DNA from: Thermus thermamylovorans | GTDB taxonomy: Bacteria > Deinococcota > Deinococci > Deinococcales > Thermaceae | Reading direction: 5' to 3' | DNA length: 61,066 nt | Assembly: GCF_004307015.1 (NCBI RefSeq) | Contig: NZ_SIJL01000008.1 | Span: 1 to 61,066 of the forward strand | Shown here: positions 55,590 to 61,066 of the stretch, piece after piece | Layout of the letters: each line of letters starts with the position of its first letter | Numbering within the stretch: the stretch's first letter is position 1 | Translations under genes and position numbers: made by a program | Notes under the pieces: model-generated | What the model saw: only the letters and a program-made list of their open reading frames with translations | Database searches by the model: none | What the model was told of the DNA's origin: nothing

Positions 55590-56255
55590 GTGCGCTTTGC
55601 GGCTTCCATCCTCACGGCGGACCTGACCAGGCTAGGGGAGGAGATCCGGGAAGCGGAGGCGGCCGGGGTGGACTGGATCCACCTGGACGTGATGGACGGG
55701 GTCTTTGTCCCTAACCTCACCTTCGGGCCTCTCCTGGTGGAGGCGGTCCGGCGGGTCACGGCCTTGCCCCTGGACGTGCACCTCATGATCGTGCACCCGG
55801 AGCGCTACCTGGAGGACTTCGCCCGGGCCGGGGCCGACCTCATCACCATCCACTTCGAGGCCACCCCCCACGCCCACAGGGCGGTGCAGAAGGTGAAGGA
55901 GCTCGGGAAGAGGGCGGGGCTGGCGGTGAACCCTGCCACCCCCTTGGAGGCCTTCGCGCCCCTTCTGCCCGAGCTGGACCTGGCCCTCCTCATGAGCGTG
56001 AACCCAGGGTTTGGGGGGCAGAAGTACATCCCCGCTGCCACGGGGAGGTTGGGCCGCCTCAAGGAGATGCGGGACCGGCTGAACCCCGGCTGCCTGATCG
56101 AGGTGGACGGGGGTGTGAACAAGGACACGGTGGGGGAGGTCTTTGGAGCGGGGGCGGACGTGGCGGTGGCGGGGAGTGCCCTTTTCAACGAGCGTTCCCT
56201 AAGGGAGAACCTGGGGGAACTGAGGAAAGCCCTGATCCGCCTGAAGGGTCCGTAA
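55590..56255 (+). CDS. rpe: Ribulose-phosphate 3-epimerase
   Basis: This 221-residue TIM barrel interconverts ribulose- and xylulose-5-phosphate. WIHLDVMDGVFVPNLTFGP, DVHLMIVHPERY, LLMSVNPGFGGQKYIP and VDGGVNKDT carry the metal and phosphate sites. The GTG start is fixed by the leaderless promoter. It is the last gene of typical Thermus composition before the lower-GC block. Confidence 0.95.
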   Translation: MRFAASILTADLTRLGEEIREAEAAGVDWIHLDVMDGVFVPNLTFGPLLVEAVRRVTALPLDVHLMIVHPERYLEDFARAGADLITIHFEATPHAHRAVQKVKELGKRAGLAVNPATPLEAFAPLLPELDLALLMSVNPGFGGQKYIPAATGRLGRLKEMRDRLNPGCLIEVDGGVNKDTVGEVFGAGADVAVAGSALFNERSLRENLGELRKALIRLKGP

Positions 56256-56288
56256 AAGGGCTTATCTCAGATCTAGCTGTGCCCTACT

Positions 56289-57791
56289 TTAAGAAAAACC
56301 CCGCTTTCTCTGGAGTGCTCTAAGATACTCTCCCCTGAGGCTAGCGAAAAGGGCCGCAGTGGCGACCAGCAAAAAGAGAAGAGCTATGGGGCGGTTAAGA
56401 AAAATTCCTAGATCACCTCCGGATAAGGTTAGAGCCATGCGCAGGTTTTGTTCCAGTGGTCGGAAAAGGATGATGGCAAGTAAAAGGGGAACTACGGGAA
56501 AGTTAAAGCGTTGAAAGACAAACCCCAGGACGCCGAAGAGGAGCATCAGGCCAACATCAAAAAAGTTGTTGCGGATGCTGTATGTCCCGAGAAGCACCAG
56601 GGTAGAGATAAGAGATGCCAAGTATGGGCGCGGTAGGTTCAGGGCCAGCAAAAGGAGTCTGGCTCCTAGCAGAGCTACCAGGGAGGTCAGCAGAATAGCC
56701 AAGGCTACCACGGCAAAGATCTCGTAGACAAAAGTGGTGTTTTGCTGGAAGAACAAGGGTCCCGGAGCCAGACCGTGAATGATCAGTGCTCCCAGAAGGA
56801 CCGCTGTCACGGGATCCCCGGGAATCCCAAGGGTTATGAGGGGCATCAGCGCTCCCGGACTGACTGCGCTGTTGGATGCCTCGCAGGCCACCACCCCTTC
56901 CGGAGCCCCCTTTCCTAGCAAGGTCCGCCGCTCGCGTGGGAGCACACGGCGTATCGCTCCATACGCAAGGAACACCGCGATTGGCCCCCCCGTTCCCGGG
57001 ATAGCGCCTACCATCGTACCAATAAGGGCACCTACCGCTGCGACCCGGACCATGGACCATGAGAGGGCACGTTGAAGGAGTTGCCTTACACGAAAGGGCA
57101 TGGGTTTTACGAATACGTCTTTTCGACCGCCGAGCGCCTGTACCAGCTGAGGAAAAGCAAAGAGACCTATGAGGGCGATAAGAAAAGGAATCCCATCCTG
57201 TAGCTCTAGCTGCCCAAGGGTGTACCGAGGAACTCCCGTAACGGGATCCAAACCCACTAGTGCCAGGGCTGCACCGATGCCTGCGGAAAGAAGGCCTTTG
57301 AGGAGGTTACCGCTGCTGAAGACGATGACCAAGGTTAAAGCGCTAAGGATTAGCATTGCGACTTCCGGAGGGCCAAAGCGTATGGCGAAGCTGGCGACGA
57401 CAGGCGTGAAGGAAACCAAAACCAAGAATCCCAGGACACCCCCGAACAGAGAGCCGATGATGGCCAGGAAGAGGGCCAGGTCGGCTTGACCCTTCTGGGC
57501 CAGGGGGTAACCGTCCAGAGCCGTTCCCGCTGCCGATGGCGTTCCGGGCATGTTAAGGGTTATGGCGGAAAACGCGCCTCCAGTAAAGCCGGCTACGTAA
57601 GTTCCGAGGAGGAGGGCGATAGAGGCTTCAGGAGAGAGGTAAAAGGTAAAAGGTAGAAGCAAAACCATGGTTAGGGTGATGGTGATTCCGGGCAAGGCGC
57701 CACCCAAGAGGCCGAGGACAATGCCAATTAGCAGCGAGATTAGCGTTGGCAAAGTAACTACATTGGCTAGCGCGTGCCCAAGCTCTACCAT
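56289..57791 (-). CDS. tctA: TctA large permease of a tripartite tricarboxylate transporter
   Basis: This 500-residue protein has about 12 helices and the family repeats (GVLGGALPGITITLTMVLLLP, then GAIPGTGGPIAVFLAYG; LGTYVAGFTGGAFSAITLNMPGTPSAAGTALDGYP). It moves a carboxylate delivered by TctC. TAATG overlaps the tctB stop. The GC content is below that of the rest of the window. It is intact although tctC in the same operon is not. Confidence 0.92.
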   Translation of the reverse strand: MVELGHALANVVTLPTLISLLIGIVLGLLGGALPGITITLTMVLLLPFTFYLSPEASIALLLGTYVAGFTGGAFSAITLNMPGTPSAAGTALDGYPLAQKGQADLALFLAIIGSLFGGVLGFLVLVSFTPVVASFAIRFGPPEVAMLILSALTLVIVFSSGNLLKGLLSAGIGAALALVGLDPVTGVPRYTLGQLELQDGIPFLIALIGLFAFPQLVQALGGRKDVFVKPMPFRVRQLLQRALSWSMVRVAAVGALIGTMVGAIPGTGGPIAVFLAYGAIRRVLPRERRTLLGKGAPEGVVACEASNSAVSPGALMPLITLGIPGDPVTAVLLGALIIHGLAPGPLFFQQNTTFVYEIFAVVALAILLTSLVALLGARLLLLALNLPRPYLASLISTLVLLGTYSIRNNFFDVGLMLLFGVLGFVFQRFNFPVVPLLLAIILFRPLEQNLRMALTLSGGDLGIFLNRPIALLFLLVATAALFASLRGEYLRALQRKRGFS

Positions 57792-58294
57792 TACCTTCCC
57801 CCGATACCCGGCACGGGAACTCCAAAAACCTCGTGAAAAATCACATAGAGACCTATAGTGATTCCGATAGACCAGAACAGCGGCTGCGTAGGCCGATGGG
57901 CTAACCTGACCCCACAGAAGTGCAAGACGAGGAGGATATAGGGGGGAGTGGCGATTAAGAAGCCCAACTGGTGGATTCCTAGAGTGTAGAGCCCGGTGAG
58001 CCCTACAAGGAGGAATAGGGTTCTCCAGTTACTTTCTTTCCCTGGATCCTGATCCAAGGTCGAAGAGGGTTTGCCCCTGCGGGCGTTCCAGGCTTCAATG
58101 GCATTAATAAGGGTATAAGTTGCGAAAAGAAGGGCCAGGATCCCACTCACCAGCAGAGGCACGAGACCAGGGCTAAGATAGGTGGGCGAAAACCCCCCCA
58201 AAAGGTCCAGAGCCCCCAGGCCATACCAAATGGCGAAGGCCATTCCGGCTATACCCAAGGTCAGCTCGGAGAGATTCCCCCGATGGACAGGCAT
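57791..58294 (-). CDS. tctB: TctB small permease of a tripartite tricarboxylate transporter
   Basis: This 167-residue membrane protein has four helices and the DUF1468 pattern (LSPGLVPLLVSGILALLFATY, LGFLIATPPYILLVLHF). ATG 58294 is the first plausible start; the frame continues upstream without similarity. It ends coupled to tctA. Confidence 0.85.
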   Translation of the reverse strand: MPVHRGNLSELTLGIAGMAFAIWYGLGALDLLGGFSPTYLSPGLVPLLVSGILALLFATYTLINAIEAWNARRGKPSSTLDQDPGKESNWRTLFLLVGLTGLYTLGIHQLGFLIATPPYILLVLHFCGVRLAHRPTQPLFWSIGITIGLYVIFHEVFGVPVPGIGGR

Positions 58295-58362
58295 CTTTTG
58301 GGAGCCCCCTTTCACTTTATTTTCTCCGGCCCGCCCCCTCCTACATGTCTGAGAGACCTGGC

Positions 58363-59308
58363 CTAGCGGCCTGCTCCTAACGCGGAACGGATCACGAAGT
58401 CTTGTTGGTCCAAATAAGCAGCAAAGGCTTGGGGGCCCATGTAGCGGGGGATAAAAGAGTTGCGTTCGCCGAAGTGCCGCCACTCAGGATCTCCCGCTGC
58501 CCTTCGGACTGCTTCTGCCAGGATCTGGATCCTTTCTGCAGGTATGCCCCGAGGCCCAACCAATCCCCTAAAGAGTTCAAGGCTTAAGTTGAACCCCAAA
58601 TCTCTGAGTGTGGGCGCTTCTGGGACTGCAGGATCCCGTTCCCTAGTGGTAACCACCAGAACGCGGAGCTGGCCAGCTTTGACGTGTTCTATGGCCTCGG
58701 GGATCGGTAAGGAGGCCACTTCGACGTCCCCCCGAAGCAAAGCGGGTACCCGCGCACCTGATCCCAAAGGGACACGTACAATCTGAATTCTGAGGGCATT
58801 GGCTACCGCAATGGCGGCCATGTCTGTACCACTTCCTACCCCCGCGGTAGCGACCCGTACCCTTCCTGGGTTGGATTGGGCAAAGCGGGCCAAGTCTTCC
58901 AGCGTTCTCCAAGGAGCGTCTGTCCGAATCACCCAAGCCATGGCCTGGACAGAAACCATGGCTATGGGAGTAAGCTCCCTATGGGAAAAGGGCATTGTGC
59001 CCATACGGTAATTGGTCAGCAGCGCAGGCGAAGCCCAAGCGACGGTATAGCCATCTGCGGGTGAGGTGCGTAGGAAAGCGTAACCCACGGCCCCCCCCCC
59101 CACCGGGCCGGTTAACGGGCACCACAGGCTGCCCGATTTTGGCTTCCAGAAGACGGGCGAAAACTCTGGCTTCGATGTCCGCCGAGCCCCCCGCTTCGAA
59201 GGGAATAACAAGGTTCACTGGCCTTGAGGGAAAGCGTTCTTGGGCCCATGCCCAGAGAAGAGCTATCCCTACACCTAAGAGTGTCGCCAAAAAAACCGTC
59301 TTCTTCAT
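58363..59308 (-). pseudogene. tctC: TctC solute-binding protein, frameshifted at an 11-G tract
   Basis: The first frame encodes a signal peptide and the binding-protein start (MKKTVFLATLLGVGIALLWA, RPVNLVIPFEAGGSADIEAR) to VNRPGGGG. The remaining TctC (AVGYAFLRTSPADGYTVAWA to SALGAGR) lies in another frame. The join is a run of 11 G on the coding strand (59091-59101); 10 G would restore one frame of about 314 residues. It is either a true or phase-variable frameshift, or a sequencing error in a homopolymer. TctC would capture the carboxylate outside the membrane. Confidence 0.85.
59091..59101 (-). repeat. 11-nt poly-G tract inside tctC
   Basis: Eleven C on the + strand, G on the coding strand. 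One base too many for the tctC frame. Confidence 0.9.
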
Positions 59309-59342
59309 CCCGCATCCCTCCTCTTCGACATCAGTCCAAGCA

Positions 59343-59966
59343 CTAACGGGGGACTTCCGGATATCCACCGCGTGCTAACGTACTTAAGAGGGCGATTTTG
59401 GCGGCATCTTCCAACAGATCCGCAAGGTAGAAGGCTTCTGCAACAGAGCGCCCTAAGGTTATGGAGCCATGGTTCTTGAGCAGATAAGCCCAAGCGTTCG
59501 GGAATAGCCCTATACCTTTCTGTACGATGTTATGCAACATCTCCGATCCCGAAGGCGCATAGTCCAAACAAGGCACGTAGCCAAACCGGGCTTTGGCGCC
59601 ATCTACCACTAAGGGGAGGGGCGAACCCCAAGTGGCAAAGGCAGTGGCATGGGGGGGGTGAAGGTGAAAAACGGCTTTGACTTCTTCCCTGAGGCGATAG
59701 GCTGCCAAATGCATTCCCAACTCTTTAGAAGGGGTCAGATTGCTTGCTTTATCCACAAGTTCGCCATCGAGATTTACCGCTATCAGGTTGCGAGGTGCCG
59801 TATCCCTTAGGGAAACGCCGCTGGCGGTGATCAAAATCAGCTCTTCACCGGGGACACGGGCGCTCACGTTCCCTCCTAAACCGGCAATCAGCCGCCGCTC
59901 CCAGGCCAGTTTTGCGAAACGGCATAGCTCTTGTTTAATTTCCTCGATGCCTTTACCCTTTGGCAC
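59343..59966 (-). CDS. Class II aldolase/adducin-family protein
   Basis: This 207-residue zinc enzyme has GLGGNVSARVPG, catalytic Glu in PSKELGMHLA, zinc ligands in FHLHPPHATA and NHGS. Relatives include fuculose-phosphate aldolase and the sugar-acid decarboxylase OtnC. It probably cleaves the sugar acid or hydroxy acid imported by TctABC. GTG 59966 is chosen; a 9-G run lies just upstream, and the start overlaps the UPF0261 gene end by 14 nt. Confidence 0.85.
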   Translation of the reverse strand: MPKGKGIEEIKQELCRFAKLAWERRLIAGLGGNVSARVPGEELILITASGVSLRDTAPRNLIAVNLDGELVDKASNLTPSKELGMHLAAYRLREEVKAVFHLHPPHATAFATWGSPLPLVVDGAKARFGYVPCLDYAPSGSEMLHNIVQKGIGLFPNAWAYLLKNHGSITLGRSVAEAFYLADLLEDAAKIALLSTLARGGYPEVPR

Positions 59967-60963
59967 GGCCCCCCCCCAAAAACTTCCTGAGTTCTGAAAT
60001 GGCAACCTTGACCACTTGAGAGGAATTGATGGGGGCATTGAGAATATGCAAGTGGTGTCGGCTGCTGAGGTTCGACTGCACGGTGCGCACAAAAATCTCT
60101 ATTCCCTCCGGGTTCCAAAAGGGCCCCCCTTCTTCCCCATACTGGGAAAAGCCTTTCAAAGGAATAATAAGTGCAACGGGGCCGCGAGCAGGGTTTAGGC
60201 GGTGGCACAGAGCCTCAGCCACGCGGGCGAATTCTTCCGTCTTCAAAGCGACGTTCGCGTTAAAGGGGTTGTGTAGAAGTGTCTTCCGATCCCTTAGGTG
60301 TTCTGGGATCGTTGATGGGGCTCCAAAAACATAGTAATCTAAACCTCCAACCGAAACCACCATGGGGAGCCCGAGTTCGGCTGCAGCCTGTAACCTCCCT
60401 GGCTGAGTGGGTGTGTAAATGTCGTAGCCAAGAGCCTCACCCACCAGCTCGTGGGTAGTGAGGTCAAGTACGGCGGAGAACCATCCGGCCCGAATGAGGT
60501 CTTCCATAGCTGCTCCCCCCGCTCCCGAGGCGTGGAAGACTACGCCTTCCATTCCCAGGACGGGGAGCTGCTGGAGGCAGTTTTCCACCAAGGGGGTGGT
60601 GTTGCCCAGAGCGGAAAGGGCTACTAAGTTTTTAAGGTCTGGGGAAGGCAACAGCGCACCCCAGGATCTCGCCATTTGGAGCAGACTTGTTGCGGCTCGG
60701 GATAGGATTTGCCTACTTAGCTGATTAGGGCCACCCACAAAGTCAACAACGGAAAAAATGACAAAGATATCTCGTGAGCCGACGAATGGCCTTATATTCC
60801 CTGACGCCACAGTGGACAGCAAGATTTTGGGTACACCCAAGGGTAAGGCTTGGAGGGCGGTGCCGCCTGCAGCGCTTCCTTGATTTCCTCCCAAGGCAAG
60901 CGCACCCTGGATCAGGCCTGCTGACCAGAGCCGGACCAGGACTCGGCCCGCACCTTTCCCCAT
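59953..60963 (-). CDS. Tm-1-like/UPF0261 ATP-binding protein, N-terminus missing
   Basis: The 336 residues from ATG 60963 match the Tm-1-like family: ALALGGNQGSAAGGTALQALPLGVPKILLSTVASG, VVFHASGAGGAAMEDLI and GFSQYGEEGGPFWNPEG. The open frame extends upstream to 61037 (ISERGAVGFTLEEL), which is also family-like, but ends at TGA 61038-61040. Full-length members have some 90 further N-terminal residues. The gene is therefore truncated or frameshifted at its 5' end, or the missing part lies in another frame beyond the window. Family members pair with aldolase-like genes in sugar-acid loci. Confidence 0.75.
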   Translation of the reverse strand: MGKGAGRVLVRLWSAGLIQGALALGGNQGSAAGGTALQALPLGVPKILLSTVASGNIRPFVGSRDIFVIFSVVDFVGGPNQLSRQILSRAATSLLQMARSWGALLPSPDLKNLVALSALGNTTPLVENCLQQLPVLGMEGVVFHASGAGGAAMEDLIRAGWFSAVLDLTTHELVGEALGYDIYTPTQPGRLQAAAELGLPMVVSVGGLDYYVFGAPSTIPEHLRDRKTLLHNPFNANVALKTEEFARVAEALCHRLNPARGPVALIIPLKGFSQYGEEGGPFWNPEGIEIFVRTVQSNLSSRHHLHILNAPINSSQVVKVAISELRKFLGGGRAKG

Positions 60964-61053
60964 CGCGGCAATGGCCTCGGCCCTGGAAAGCTTGCTCAGC
61001 TCTTCCAGGGTAAAGCCTACTGCCCCCCTTTCGGATATTCAATGCATACCCCC

Positions 61054-61059
61054 TTGACA
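61054..61059 (+). promoter_or_regulatory. TTGACA -35-like box at the right edge
   Basis: A consensus TTGACA on the + strand, 8 nt from the window end. Any -10 box is outside. Confidence 0.25.
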
Positions 61060-61066
61060 AGCCAAA

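Noticed and set aside
59648-59660. 8-nt C/G run inside the class II aldolase as another phase-variable site.
   Set aside because: It encodes the zinc-site sequence HLHPPHA in the correct frame, so there is no sign of disruption here.

Overview
The window is chromosomal DNA from a Thermus species (Deinococcota). GC content is very high over most of its length. The order dnaK-grpE-dnaJ-dafA-clpB is the Thermus one: dafA is a Thermus gene and DnaJ lacks its zinc finger. ProRS is of the eukaryote-like type with a C-terminal zinc domain. Several proteins (TT1561-type phosphoesterase, the SIS protein, Hera helicase, NrnA) are ones I recognise from T. thermophilus, with visible differences, so this is a related species or strain.

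Layout. 1-8.6 kb is an anaerobic respiration locus. A two-component system and a PhnD-like lipoprotein face a B-C-A operon for a complex iron-sulfur molybdoenzyme of the tetrathionate/selenate/arsenate reductase type, closed by a strong terminator. 8.7-12.5 kb holds a single-domain globin, dnaB and a lytic transglycosylase. 12.5-17.9 kb is a complete seven-gene Mrp Na+/H+ antiporter operon whose genes overlap head to tail. 17.9-20.2 kb has a rhomboid protease, an SDH-type membrane protease and a PsiE-like protein. 20.2-32.2 kb is a proteostasis block: two Hsp20s, two ferritin-like proteins, a calcineurin-like phosphoesterase, a BaeRF/VLRF1-like protein, ClpB, DafA, DnaJ, GrpE, DnaK, and FtsH divergently.

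32.2-46.5 kb is mixed housekeeping: HU, PlsC, endonuclease V, sugar-phosphate isomerases, a short MalT-like ATPase, aroA-cmk with lipid, Nudix and SDR genes, a PAP2-GDPD fusion, a flavin monooxygenase, NrnA, a Uma2 protein and ApgM. 46.5-56.3 kb carries proS, nth, an MFS transporter, moeA, hera, tRNA-Arg(CCT), transketolase, a second PsiE-like protein and rpe. The last 4.8 kb is lower in GC and looks acquired. It is a leftward operon with a Tm-1/UPF0261 protein, a class II aldolase and a TctCBA tripartite carboxylate transporter. The binding-protein gene tctC is frameshifted at an 11-G tract, and the first gene has lost its usual N-terminus.

Many genes here have a TANNNT box 6-8 nt before the start codon, which indicates leaderless mRNAs. 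The respiratory molybdoenzyme and moeA share the molybdopterin cofactor. The chaperone, protease and small heat-shock genes form one heat-stress neighbourhood, with CTTGA/TCAAG inverted repeats over the dnaK and clpB promoters. The best candidates for new biology are the split sensor beside the molybdoenzyme, the DafA/HspR-like connection, the BaeRF-like gene in the heat-shock block, the PAP2-GDPD fusion, and the homopolymer-interrupted transporter operon.
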